Source: Marinobacter halophilus
GTDB taxonomy: Bacteria > Pseudomonadota > Gammaproteobacteria > Pseudomonadales > Oleiphilaceae
Direction: 5' to 3'
Length of the DNA stretch: 64,000 bases
NCBI RefSeq assembly: GCF_003007685.1
Contig: NZ_PXNN01000016.1
Span: forward strand, 62,001-126,000
Position 1 is the stretch's first letter; each line of letters starts with the position of its first letter. Under the pieces are notes generated by a model. That model saw nothing but the letters and a program-made list of their open reading frames with translations, was not told where the DNA came from and searched no databases. This document shows, piece after piece, positions 1 through 8,390 of the stretch. The translations under genes were made by a program, and so were the position numbers.

Positions 1-97
1 AGACAAGCAGGAAAAGCAAAGACTGGCCGAGCTGCAGGATCCGCTGGAGCGGCTGGACCGGCTGCAGGAACTACTCGAAGCGCTTGAACAGAATTAA
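1..97 (+). CDS. C-terminus of a protein, possibly LON substrate-binding domain type (partial)
   Basis: An open frame enters from the left edge and stops with TAA at 95-97, giving 31 visible residues. They are charged and leucine rich, with the pattern DKQ..L.EL.DPLERLD.L...LE. This resembles the end of the LON N-terminal (peptidase substrate-binding) domain, where E. coli Lon has a DKQ...ERL...E helix, but here the chain ends directly after it, as in stand-alone LON-domain proteins. The stop codon overlaps the end of the convergent DedA-PAP2 gene. The family call rests on a short helix and could be wrong; any coiled-coil C-terminus would look similar. Confidence 0.5.
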   Translation, partial: DKQEKQRLAELQDPLERLDRLQELLEALEQN

Positions 98-1545
98 GGC
101 AGCGGCGTGTAGGCGAGGCTGGCGGTGTCCCACTGTATCGACACATAAATCGCTGTGAAGATCACCCAGAATGCCACCGCCGCCCAGGTAGAAACATCCG
201 GGGATATCGGCACGCGGTCATAGCGGCTGTAGCTTGCTCGTATTACCCCGGTTATCGCCAGCCCCAGCAACAGCCCGCCAAGAATATCGGTAAACCAGTT
301 TGCGCCCAGATAGAGCCGGCTGAGGACCATGGGGAGCAACGGCAGTGAGAGCACGACGTAGGCTTGCCATCGCTGTTTTTTGCGGTTTTCGCCGGCAATG
401 AAACTGGCAGCCATGGTAACCAGAACCGTCGCCCCGGTCGCGTGAGCGCTTGGGTAAGCGCCAGAGATAGCGGGGCTCAGCACCTGGTCCGGACGATCAA
501 CCGACAACCCCGCCTTGAACAGCCATACACTGACCACGCTCAGCAGTGCAGCCGCTGCAATGTGGAAGGCGGCGGCGTAATAGCCCCGGAAGCCCAGCAC
601 CAATACCGTCAGAAGCGCAGCGCCCAGTAACACCGGAGGGTCGCCCAGAAGCGTGGCTGCCACGGCCGGAAGGTCCAGCAGCGGTTGCCTTAGCGCGCCG
701 AACCAGGCCAGGGCCAGCTCATTGAACTCGGAAATCCGGCGACTGAAGGAAACGAGCTGGGTCAGGATCAGATACATGGCCAGCGTAGCGCTCGCCAACA
801 CGATTGAGGGCAATGGGAACTCGCCTTTGCGAGTGGGCCTTTCGTTGGTGTAAAGCCGCCAGAAGCGATGAGTAGTGTCGTATCGTGCCATCAGGGATTC
901 CAGCCAGCGGTACAATCTGCTGCCTTCACCAACGCCAAGGCGAAACTGGAGAACCACCACATAAAGCACGACCAGAACAGCGCCGCTGATGGCGATCACC
1001 GGATAAAAGTGAGGAGGTGGTTTGATCTCGCTGGCTAATGCGCTGCCCACGGCATAACCCGGCACAACATAAACCAGTGCCCAGCCCACTGCGGAAATGA
1101 GGTTGAACGTTAGAAAGCGTTGCCAGGACATATGTAAAGCCCCGGCAACCAGAGGTATGACCGGGCGAATCGGGCCGATAAAGCGGCCGGCAACCACGCT
1201 TTTGCCGCCGTGGGCGATGAAAAAGGCCTCACCCCGAGTGACCAGTCTCGGGTAGCGACTGAAGGGCCAGACGGAATGCAGGCGGCCCTTGAAGTAGCGG
1301 CCGACGGCAAAGCTGATGATGTCACCAGTGACGGCCCCCAGCCCTGCCCACATCAACGCCTCGGACAGCGGCATGCCAGATTTTCCTGCCAGCGCGGCAA
1401 ACCCGAACAATATGGCAACCCCGGGTACGATGAGGCCGACGATGACAAGCGATTCCGCCATGGCTGTGGCGAACAGCACGAGGATCAGCCAGCCCGGGTT
1501 ATCGCCCACCCAGGCGGCAGCGTCTGCCCACCAGGTGCCGCTCAT
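94..1545 (-). CDS. DedA family / PAP2 phosphatase fusion membrane protein with altered PAP2 active site
   Basis: The 483-residue inner-membrane protein joins an N-terminal DedA (SNARE-associated) domain, residues about 15-205, to a C-terminal PAP2 domain, about 240-470. The DedA part shows the GRFIGPIRPVIPLVAG segment of this lipid-flippase-like family. The PAP2 part keeps motif 1 (KAGLSVDRP, K344-P352) and motif 2 (PSAH, 365-368). Motif 3 reads SRLYLGANWFTD, with Asn416 (codon at 298-300) where the family has the nucleophilic histidine of SRxxxxxHxxxD. Phosphatase activity on undecaprenyl or phosphatidyl substrates is therefore doubtful. Its ATG overlaps the stop of the upstream GGDEF gene by four bases, so it is the third gene of a coupled operon. 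The fold assignment is firm; the function is open. Confidence 0.88.
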   Translation of the reverse strand: MSGTWWADAAAWVGDNPGWLILVLFATAMAESLVIVGLIVPGVAILFGFAALAGKSGMPLSEALMWAGLGAVTGDIISFAVGRYFKGRLHSVWPFSRYPRLVTRGEAFFIAHGGKSVVAGRFIGPIRPVIPLVAGALHMSWQRFLTFNLISAVGWALVYVVPGYAVGSALASEIKPPPHFYPVIAISGAVLVVLYVVVLQFRLGVGEGSRLYRWLESLMARYDTTHRFWRLYTNERPTRKGEFPLPSIVLASATLAMYLILTQLVSFSRRISEFNELALAWFGALRQPLLDLPAVAATLLGDPPVLLGAALLTVLVLGFRGYYAAAFHIAAAALLSVVSVWLFKAGLSVDRPDQVLSPAISGAYPSAHATGATVLVTMAASFIAGENRKKQRWQAYVVLSLPLLPMVLSRLYLGANWFTDILGGLLLGLAITGVIRASYSRYDRVPISPDVSTWAAVAFWVIFTAIYVSIQWDTASLAYTPLP

Positions 1546-2540
1546 GCTTCGACCGACTCTCCCGGGCTGAACCAGGCAGAATCCATGCCTCGTTTACGGG
1601 CTTCGTGTATCGCCTGGTGAGCCCGGTTGCGCAGCGATGCGGTGCTGGTGTCGCCGTTGCCGCGAGTGGTACAGCCGAGGCTGACCGACGTTCTGCCGAT
1701 GCCGGTCCACTCATGCTCACCGATGGTTCTGCGGATTCGTTCGGCAATAACGCGAACGCCTTCCTCGGGCGTGTAAGGCAAAATAAGGAAAAACTCCGAC
1801 TCATCAAGGGTGTACAGCGTATCGCCGGCACGGATGACCCCGAACAGATGCTCCGTGACGGCCTTGAATAACGTTTGTAAGCCCACTTTGCCGTGCAGGT
1901 CGCGAACTTCGTCCGCGTAATCCAGGCTGAGGTTGATCACCGACAGCGGATGCCCGGTGGCAATGGCGCGACTGATTTCCTTCTGCAGGGTTTCGTCGAG
2001 AAAGCGCGAATTATGAGCGCCGGTTACCGGATCGGTAATCGCCAGATCCTCCGCTGACTGGGCAATATGGTCGTAATGCCAGGTGTACAGCGCAACCACC
2101 ACCAGTAGCAGGATCAGGCCTGCCGTGGTGATCAGCGCATCTGCGCCCGGTTGGCTGAACCAGAGACTGCCAATCACCGGCACCAGCAGCAGAATCGAAA
2201 GTCCCAGGCCCCGGCGCAAAGGCAGAATCAGCAGGTTGAGTACCAGCAATGGCATTGCCCAATGCGTCACGCCCGGGCTGTTGAGAGCGAGGATTGCGGC
2301 TACCAGGCCGCCGTTCAGCCCGGCAAGAATCAGCAAGTGCCCAGGCGCCGACAATTGCTGGCGTCGACACACCAGGGTATAGATCAGGCCAGACAGCAGC
2401 AGTCCGGTCATGACCAGCGCCAGATAGAACAGCTCATAAAAGCCGTATCGGAGATTCTGCAGGGCCAGAGTAAAAATGAACAGGGCGGTCAGGCCGTATC
2501 CAAAGCTGTGGGTCCAGGTTCTTAGTCGTGTTTCTGTCAT
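1542..2540 (-). CDS. Membrane protein with degenerate GGDEF domain and retained RxxD site
   Basis: 332 residues. About six hydrophobic segments fill residues 10-155, followed by a GGDEF-fold domain that starts at ITDPVTGAHNSRFLDE, a variant of the usual DPLTGLxNRR entry. The catalytic motif is replaced by DESEF (246-250), so cyclase activity is unlikely. RAGD at 237-240 sits exactly five residues before it, the position and spacing of the RxxD inhibitory c-di-GMP site. By analogy with other degenerate GGDEF receptors it may bind c-di-GMP; this is inference. The gene overlaps its neighbours by four bases on both sides (ATGA type), which suggests strict co-translation with the next GGDEF protein and the DedA-PAP2 fusion. 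Confidence 0.88.
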   Translation of the reverse strand: MTETRLRTWTHSFGYGLTALFIFTLALQNLRYGFYELFYLALVMTGLLLSGLIYTLVCRRQQLSAPGHLLILAGLNGGLVAAILALNSPGVTHWAMPLLVLNLLILPLRRGLGLSILLLVPVIGSLWFSQPGADALITTAGLILLLVVVALYTWHYDHIAQSAEDLAITDPVTGAHNSRFLDETLQKEISRAIATGHPLSVINLSLDYADEVRDLHGKVGLQTLFKAVTEHLFGVIRAGDTLYTLDESEFFLILPYTPEEGVRVIAERIRRTIGEHEWTGIGRTSVSLGCTTRGNGDTSTASLRNRAHQAIHEARKRGMDSAWFSPGESVEA

Positions 2541-3544
2541 TGCATTGTGTCCTGCGGGCCAGGTGCATCCTGGTGCACCCAGTTGCTGTATGCCTGGGTG
2601 CGGTTGCCGCCCTGTTGTTGAGCTCGCCGGAGCGCATTGGCTGCGCTCTGCTGCAGGCTGTCTGCGTCGTCACCAATGTTCAGGCCGGAAATGCCGGTGC
2701 TGACAGTCAGTTTCATGCCGTGAGACGCCAGCAGCTTGCAAAGCCCGATGCGTATTTTTTCGGCGCTGATGGCCGCCCCGGAGGTGTTGATGCCGGGGAG
2801 GATGACCAGGAACTGGAGGTCGGCAACCCGATAATAGGTGTCGAAGTCGCGGAGTTGCGAATGCAGATAGCGGCCCATTCTCGGCAGAATGGCGCGAATG
2901 TCTTCGTCCGGGTCGTTGTCGCTAAGGTGAGTGTCCAGGCCGATCATCATCACCGACATATCGGTACCTTCGCGCTCACTGCGTTGGATTTCCTTGTGCA
3001 GGTCGGCTGACAGGTACTCCCGGCTGGCGGCCTGGGTAAGTTCATCGGTGCGCCTTAACGGGGCCAGTTGTCCGGTTTTGTATTCGCGCAGAAAAATCAG
3101 CAGGGCCGAAAGCAGGGTGGTCAGCACAAATGCGCTGATCATCTGATGGCGATCGGGTAGCGCGACCGCCCACTGGGTGCTGATCAGTATGGCAAACGTC
3201 AAAAGTGCCGTAATCAGCGCCGCCAGAGAGGGCCGTAACAGGGCAAAGGTGACCAGAGGCAGAGCATAGAGCCAGTGGCTCAGTGCCCAGGGGCCGATCC
3301 ACACGGCGGTTATTAGCACCAGTACCAGCGCCATGAAGCAAATTGTTCTGAGTTGGCGCCAGGGCAACGGCTGCGGTTTGCTGCCTTGAACGTTGATGGC
3401 CAGGCTGATGCCAGCTGCTGCGGCAGCACTGGCTGCGGCCAGGGGTTCGCCCAGTACTATACAAAGCGCGCTGGTGATTGCCAGGATGACAAAGCCGGCC
3501 CGTGAGAGCTTGCCTGGCAGAAATTTTTCAGCCGACTGGGGCAT
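2537..3544 (-). CDS. Membrane protein with second degenerate GGDEF domain and retained RxxD site
   Basis: 335 residues from the ATG at 3544, chosen because AAGGA lies eight bases upstream; an in-frame ATG at 3664 would swallow the divergent promoter region of proA. Hydrophobic segments cover residues about 15-160, then a GGDEF-fold domain begins at TDELTQAASREYL. The signature position holds ADLQF (241-245) instead of GGDEF, while RDFD (232-235) lies five residues before it, matching an inhibitory-site RxxD. The architecture equals the downstream gene, so the pair may be an old duplication or a heterodimer. First gene of a three-gene operon, divergent from proA. Enzymatic inactivity is inferred from the lost motif. 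Confidence 0.87.
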   Translation of the reverse strand: MPQSAEKFLPGKLSRAGFVILAITSALCIVLGEPLAAASAAAAAGISLAINVQGSKPQPLPWRQLRTICFMALVLVLITAVWIGPWALSHWLYALPLVTFALLRPSLAALITALLTFAILISTQWAVALPDRHQMISAFVLTTLLSALLIFLREYKTGQLAPLRRTDELTQAASREYLSADLHKEIQRSEREGTDMSVMMIGLDTHLSDNDPDEDIRAILPRMGRYLHSQLRDFDTYYRVADLQFLVILPGINTSGAAISAEKIRIGLCKLLASHGMKLTVSTGISGLNIGDDADSLQQSAANALRRAQQQGGNRTQAYSNWVHQDAPGPQDTMQ

Positions 3545-3589
3545 TGTGTCTGTCCTTTGCTGAAGCATCCATTTGAATCCGTGCAGCGC

Positions 3590-3595
3590 TATAAT
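3590..3595 (+). promoter_or_regulatory. Candidate -10 element of the proA-nadD-rsfS-rlmH transcript
   Basis: A perfect TATAAT hexamer lies in the 136-bp gap between the divergent GGDEF gene and proA. It would start RNA near 3602, leaving a leader of about 80 bases. No good -35 hexamer stands 16-18 bases upstream, so an activator or a different -10 is possible. Confidence 0.4.
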
Positions 3596-3680
3596 AGTCG
3601 TTTGGGATGCGGACTTGAAACGGGAAAGGTAAAGTATCTGACTCGTTCCGGAATCAGCGTGCAACTAATAAGGTACTCCA

Positions 3681-4937
3681 ATGGATGTAGCAGCCTACAT
3701 GGCAGAGCTTGGTCAACAGGCAAGGGCCGCAGCTCGGGAAGTGGCCCGGTCAACCACGGCGGTGCGCAATCAGGCCTTGCTGGCGACAGCTGATGCCCTG
3801 GATAAGGCCCGTCAGGAACTGGTTCTAGCCAATCAAAAGGATCTTGCCAGTGGCCGGGCCAGCGGCCTGGACGATGCCATGCTGGATCGGCTGGAACTCA
3901 CTGGAGCCCGCATTGACACCATGATAGAAGGGCTGCGCCAGGTCGCTGCTCTGCCAGATCCGGTCGGGGTAATTACCGACATGACTTATCGCCCGTCTGG
4001 TATTCAGGTGGGCAAGATGCGCGTACCGTTGGGAGTGATTGGCATTATTTACGAGTCCCGGCCCAACGTGACGGTCGAAGCCGCCAGTCTGTGCCTGAAA
4101 TCCGGTAATGCCACCATTTTGCGTGGCGGCTCTGAAGCCATTCACTCCAACCAGGCTATCGCGGCGTGCCTGGCCTCCGGGCTGGCCTCCGTCGGTTTGC
4201 CCGAATCCGCGGTGCAAGTGGTGACCACTACCGACCGGGCGGCGGTCGGTGAGCTGATCACCATGCCTCAGTACGTTGATGTGATTGTCCCGAGGGGTGG
4301 GAAAGGCCTGATCGAGCGGATCAGCCGCGACGCCAGGGTGCCGGTCATCAAACACCTGGATGGCATTTGCCATGTCTATATCGACAGTCACGCCGACCCG
4401 GAGAAGGCGCTGAGGGTCGCGGTTAACTCAAAAACCCATCGCTACGGTACTTGCAACACCATGGAAACCCTGTTGGTGGATCAGGAAATTGCTGACGATA
4501 TGCTGCCGTTGCTGGCGGCAGAGTTCACCGCCAAGGGCGTGGAGCTTCGAGGCTGTGAGCGCACCCGTACCGTCCTGAACGATATTGTTCAAGCCACGGA
4601 AGACGACTGGCATGCAGAGTACCTGGCGCCGGTGTTGGCGGTTCGGGTTGTGGACGGTCTTGATGGGGCGATTGATCACATCAACCATTACAGCTCACAG
4701 CACACCGACAGCATCATTACCGAAAACTACACCCGGGCCCGCCGATTCCTGACCGAGGTAGATTCCAGTTCGGTCATGGTGAACGCCTCCACCCGTTTTG
4801 CCGACGGTTTTGAATACGGATTAGGTGCAGAAATCGGCATCTCCACCGACAAGATCCACGCCCGTGGGCCGGTTGGTCTGGAGGGGTTGACGTCACAGAA
4901 GTACGTGGTGTTCGGCGACGGTCACGTCCGGGCCTGA
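3681..4937 (+). CDS. proA: Gamma-glutamyl phosphate reductase
   Basis: 418 residues, the usual length. ProA reduces gamma-glutamyl phosphate with NADPH to glutamate semialdehyde, the second step of proline synthesis in the cytosol. It is an aldehyde-dehydrogenase-fold enzyme; the catalytic cysteine is Cys258 in [14 protein letters not shown], and the substrate-region sequence [14 protein letters not shown] is typical. proB is not adjacent; nadD follows four bases after the stop, so the two are co-transcribed. The order proA-nadD-rsfS-rlmH is common in gammaproteobacteria. No unusual features. Confidence 0.98.
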   Translation: MDVAAYMAELGQQARAAAREVARSTTAVRNQALLATADALDKARQELVLANQKDLASGRASGLDDAMLDRLELTGARIDTMIEGLRQVAALPDPVGVITDMTYRPSGIQVGKMRVPLGVIGIIYESRPNVTVEAASLCLKSGNATILRGGSEAIHSNQAIAACLASGLASVGLPESAVQVVTTTDRAAVGELITMPQYVDVIVPRGGKGLIERISRDARVPVIKHLDGICHVYIDSHADPEKALRVAVNSKTHRYGTCNTMETLLVDQEIADDMLPLLAAEFTAKGVELRGCERTRTVLNDIVQATEDDWHAEYLAPVLAVRVVDGLDGAIDHINHYSSQHTDSIITENYTRARRFLTEVDSSSVMVNASTRFADGFEYGLGAEIGISTDKIHARGPVGLEGLTSQKYVVFGDGHVRA

Positions 4938-4941
4938 TCTG

Positions 4942-5592
4942 ATGCATGTTATTTATGGCGGCACCTTTGACCCGATCCACCATGGCCATCTGCGCCTGGC
5001 GCTGGAGATTTCTGATGCGCTGGCGGTGGACCGGGTTGACTTGGTGCCGTGCCATATTCCGCCCCACCGGGGCAGCACCGGGGCATCGTCCGAGCAGCGG
5101 CTGGAGTTGATCCGGCTGGCGATCGCCGGCGAGCACCGGCTGTGTGTGGATGATCGCGAGCTGCGCCGGGCCGGCGCGTCTTACACGGCAGACACGCTCA
5201 GGCAATTGCGCCACGAGTTGGGCCAGCAGGAACCGCTGGTTATGGTTGTGGGTACTGACGCCTTTGCGGCCTTCGATCGCTGGCAGGAGTGGACGGATAT
5301 TCCTGCGCTTGCACACATCGTCGTGGTTCAGCGCCCGGGTGCTGACATCCCCGTCGGCAGTGAGGCCGCGCGCCTGTTGTCCGGGCGTCACGCCTCGGGG
5401 CCTGACGTCTTGAGGTCAAGCCCTTGTGGCGCAATTCTGCAGTTGGATCCACCCTTGTTGGACATTTCGGCCACCGGCATTCGCCAGCGGATTGCCCATG
5501 GCCGCTCCCCCCGATACCTGACGCCCGACCCGGTCTGGCAAAGAATTCAATCTCTCTGCCTGTACGGTGCGTGCCCCGACGGGAACTTTTAG
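4942..5592 (+). CDS. nadD: Nicotinate-nucleotide adenylyltransferase
   Basis: 216 residues. NadD transfers AMP from ATP to nicotinate mononucleotide, giving deamido-NAD in NAD synthesis. The nucleotidyltransferase signature [11 protein letters not shown] spans residues 6-16, with the HxGH pair at 13-16, and the second motif SATGIRQR lies near residue 185. The start is four bases after the proA stop, so translation is probably coupled to proA. The N-terminal segment agrees with family length. Downstream is rsfS, the usual partner. Confidence 0.97.
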   Translation: MHVIYGGTFDPIHHGHLRLALEISDALAVDRVDLVPCHIPPHRGSTGASSEQRLELIRLAIAGEHRLCVDDRELRRAGASYTADTLRQLRHELGQQEPLVMVVGTDAFAAFDRWQEWTDIPALAHIVVVQRPGADIPVGSEAARLLSGRHASGPDVLRSSPCGAILQLDPPLLDISATGIRQRIAHGRSPRYLTPDPVWQRIQSLCLYGACPDGNF

Positions 5593-5662
5593 TGATACAA
5601 TCGCGTCTGAATATCACTTATCGGGTGGCCACTCTGGTCAGAGCCCGGAAAACAGGGTAATT

Positions 5663-6013
5663 ATGCAGGCAGAACAACTGAAAGATCTGGTCGTAACCGC
5701 ACTTGAAGACATCAAGGCTCAGGATATCAGCGTGATTGATGTCCGTGATCGTACCAGCGTCACTGACTATATGGTTCTTGCATCCGGTACCTCCAGCCGT
5801 CACGTTAAATCGCTGGCCGATTCTGTCGTCTCTGACGCCAAGGATCAGGGTGTGAAGACTGCTAACGTCGAAGGTGCAGGTGGCAGTGACTGGATTCTGG
5901 TGGATCTGGGGGATGTGGTGGTGCATTTGATGATGCCTGCAACCCGTGAATTCTATGATCTGGAGCGCTTCTGGCGCGATGCGCCAGATGTTGGTGCAGC
6001 AGGCAGCGAGTAA
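5663..6013 (+). CDS. rsfS: Ribosomal silencing factor RsfS (YbeB/Iojap family)
   Basis: 116 residues from the ATG at 5663, preceded by AGGG; an upstream in-frame ATG at 5567 lies inside nadD and would add 32 residues with no family match. RsfS binds ribosomal protein L14 on free 50S subunits and blocks joining of the 30S subunit when nutrients run out. The core pattern [22 protein letters not shown] and the ending [14 protein letters not shown]...FYDLERFW are diagnostic. It is separated by only two bases from rlmH, so one transcript makes two 50S-associated factors. Confidence 0.95.
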   Translation: MQAEQLKDLVVTALEDIKAQDISVIDVRDRTSVTDYMVLASGTSSRHVKSLADSVVSDAKDQGVKTANVEGAGGSDWILVDLGDVVVHLMMPATREFYDLERFWRDAPDVGAAGSE

Positions 6014-6015
6014 TC

Positions 6016-6486
6016 ATGAAACTGCGTCTGATCTGTGTGGGGCAAAAGATGCCCGACTGGGTCAGTGCGGGGTACCAGGATTACGCTCGTCGAATGCCGC
6101 CTGAGTTGCCCCTGGAACTGACTGAGATCCCCATGGCTCACCGTGGCAAGAATCCGGATATCCCCCGGCTCATGCAGCGGGAAAGCGATGCTATTCTGGC
6201 TTCGGTTGGTCAACGTGATCGGGTAGTTGCTCTGGAAGTCGGGGGGAAGCCCTGGTCGACGGAGAAACTGGCCGGTCAGCTGGAAAGCTGGCAACAGGAG
6301 GGCCAGGATATCTGTTTCCTGGTGGGCGGGCCGGATGGTCTGGCCGGTGCCTGCCGGCAGCGAGCCGACCAACAGTGGTCATTATCTCCGCTCACCCTGC
6401 CTCATCCCCTGGTGCGAATTGTTCTGGCTGAACAACTGTATCGTGCCTGGTCTATTACCCGTAACCACCCATACCATCGGGCCTAG
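6016..6486 (+). CDS. rlmH: 23S rRNA (pseudouridine-1915-N3) methyltransferase RlmH
   Basis: 156 residues, the standard size of this small SPOUT enzyme. It methylates N3 of pseudouridine 1915 in helix 69 of 23S rRNA on the assembled 70S ribosome, using SAM. Visible family marks are [15 protein letters not shown] at the start, the SAM-loop sequence FLVGGPDGL, and the C-terminal knot segment [18 protein letters not shown] followed by NHPYHR. It starts two bases after rsfS and ends eight bases before mrdA. Confidence 0.97.
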   Translation: MKLRLICVGQKMPDWVSAGYQDYARRMPPELPLELTEIPMAHRGKNPDIPRLMQRESDAILASVGQRDRVVALEVGGKPWSTEKLAGQLESWQQEGQDICFLVGGPDGLAGACRQRADQQWSLSPLTLPHPLVRIVLAEQLYRAWSITRNHPYHRA

Positions 6487-6494
6487 GAGTCGTT

Positions 6495-8390
6495 ATGGCC
6501 TGGGGTGAATTCAAAAATACGGCTGCCGAGCGCCGGCTGTTCCAGCGTCGCGCCCTGGTCATGCTGGCTCTTGTTCTGATGACCATGATCGGGCTGCTGG
6601 CCCGAATGTATCAGCTGCAAATTGTCGAGCATGACATCTACACCACGCTGTCCGACAAAAACCGCGTGCAGGTGCAGTCGGTGCCGCCACCGCGCGGGCT
6701 GGTGTATGACAGGGGTAATAACCTGCTGGCTGAAAACCGTCCGGTTTTCAGTCTGACGCTGGTGCCTGAACGTGTTGACGGTATGGACGCAACGCTGGCA
6801 AGGCTGGCCGATATACTCGACATTGCCGAGGAAGATCTGGAGCGTTTCCAGCGCCGGCTTCAAGAACCCCGCCGTCCCTTCCAGGAACTCCCGCTGAGTT
6901 ACGACCTCAGTGAGGAAGAAATCGCCCGTATGGCCGTCCACCGCCATGAGTTCCCGGGTGTCGAGGTCAGGGCAGAGTTGGTCCGGTACTATCCGCACAG
7001 CGAGCTCACTGCTCATGCCCTTGGCTTTGTCAGCAGAATAAATCGCGAAGAGCTCCAGCGTATTGATCCGGTGAACTACGCCGGCACCAACTACATCGGA
7101 AAGTCCGGGATCGAGCGTTTTTACGAGCAAGTGTTGCACGGCACCGTCGGCTATCAGCATGTTGAAACCAATGCCCGAGGGCGAATTCTCAGAGTGCTGG
7201 AGCGAGTCAACCCGGTGCCGGGCGAAGACCTGCAGTTGCATTTGGACCTCAGGCTCCAGCGCAAGGCGCATGAACTCCTGGAAGGGCGACGGGGTGCGAT
7301 CATAGCAATTGAGCCAGACACCGGAGGCATCCTGGCCCTGGCCAGCGTGCCAGGTTTTGATGCGAACAAGTTTGTCACCGGTATCAGTGTGGACGATTAT
7401 CGCAGCCTCAGTACCGACATCGACAAGCCGCTGTTCAATCGCGTGCTTCGTGGTCAGTACCCGCCGGGTTCGACGATAAAGCCGATGATGGCGATCGCTG
7501 CGTTGGACAGTGGTGTGACGGACAGGGAAAGGCGAATCTGGGACCCCGGGTACTTTCAGTTGCGCGAAGGCGGCCGGCGTTTCCGGAATTGGAACAGATC
7601 TGGTGACGGTTGGGTTGACCTCAAGACCTCCATGGCAAGATCCAATGACGTGTACTTCTACTCAGTTGGCGTTGAAATGGGTGTTGGTGTGATGTCGAAA
7701 TACCTGGCGCATTTTGGCTTTGGCGAAGACGCCACTCTGGACGTGTCGGGTGCGCTCAGTGGCTTGTTGCCGACGGCTGACTGGAAACGAGGCGCCAGAA
7801 ATGAGCCTTGGTACCCGGGAGACTCAGTCAACATGAGCATTGGTCAGGGCTTTTTTCTGTCAACGCCCTTGCAGTTGGCCACGGCCACCGCGCTGATTGC
7901 CAATCGCGGAGAGTGGATAGAGCCGCGGTTCCTGAAGGATATTCGTGGTGATCGACCGGTTGAGGAATTTTTGCCTAAAGCAACCCATGAACCACTGACG
8001 CTGAAAAACCCCGATGACTGGGAGTATGTCGTGGATACCATGGTCGAAGTAATGCATGGTGCAAAGGGGACAGCGAGGGCTGCAGGCCGAGGGGCAAATT
8101 ATTTGATTGCCGGTAAAACCGGCACCGCGCAGGTGTACAGTCTGGCAGAAGACGAGGAGTACGACGAGGAGCAGATTCGGGAGCGTTTGCGGGATCATGC
8201 CTTATTCGTCGGGTTTGCGCCGGCTGATGACCCCAAGCTTGCCGTGGCCATCATTGTGGAAAATGGCGGTGGAGGCAGCTCGAACGCTGCACCGGTGGCG
8301 CGGGCTTTGTTTGATGCCTGGCTGGAGGAGTTTCCGGCCGCAGAACAGCAAGCCGTAATCAGTCAGCTTGAACGGGAGGAGGCTCGCTAA
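6495..8390 (+). CDS. mrdA: Penicillin-binding protein 2, peptidoglycan transpeptidase of the elongasome
   Basis: 631 residues. PBP2 cross-links peptidoglycan during cell elongation together with the glycosyltransferase RodA. It has a short cytoplasmic start, one membrane anchor (residues about 18-38), a pedestal domain, and a transpeptidase domain with the nucleophile motif STIK (Ser326-Lys329), SND (383-385) and KTGT (541-544). The ATG follows TAGGAG. Its stop overlaps the rodA start by one base (TAATG), so stoichiometric translation with its partner is likely. No motif is missing. Confidence 0.97.
   Translation: MAWGEFKNTAAERRLFQRRALVMLALVLMTMIGLLARMYQLQIVEHDIYTTLSDKNRVQVQSVPPPRGLVYDRGNNLLAENRPVFSLTLVPERVDGMDATLARLADILDIAEEDLERFQRRLQEPRRPFQELPLSYDLSEEEIARMAVHRHEFPGVEVRAELVRYYPHSELTAHALGFVSRINREELQRIDPVNYAGTNYIGKSGIERFYEQVLHGTVGYQHVETNARGRILRVLERVNPVPGEDLQLHLDLRLQRKAHELLEGRRGAIIAIEPDTGGILALASVPGFDANKFVTGISVDDYRSLSTDIDKPLFNRVLRGQYPPGSTIKPMMAIAALDSGVTDRERRIWDPGYFQLREGGRRFRNWNRSGDGWVDLKTSMARSNDVYFYSVGVEMGVGVMSKYLAHFGFGEDATLDVSGALSGLLPTADWKRGARNEPWYPGDSVNMSIGQGFFLSTPLQLATATALIANRGEWIEPRFLKDIRGDRPVEEFLPKATHEPLTLKNPDDWEYVVDTMVEVMHGAKGTARAAGRGANYLIAGKTGTAQVYSLAEDEEYDEEQIRERLRDHALFVGFAPADDPKLAVAIIVENGGGGSSNAAPVARALFDAWLEEFPAAEQQAVISQLEREEAR

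Noticed and set aside
94..3544. A cyclic-nucleotide defence system (CBASS-like) formed by the GGDEF-like and DedA-PAP2 genes
   Set aside because: There is no CD-NTase, effector nuclease or accessory gene; the domains are true GGDEF-fold and lipid-related membrane domains.
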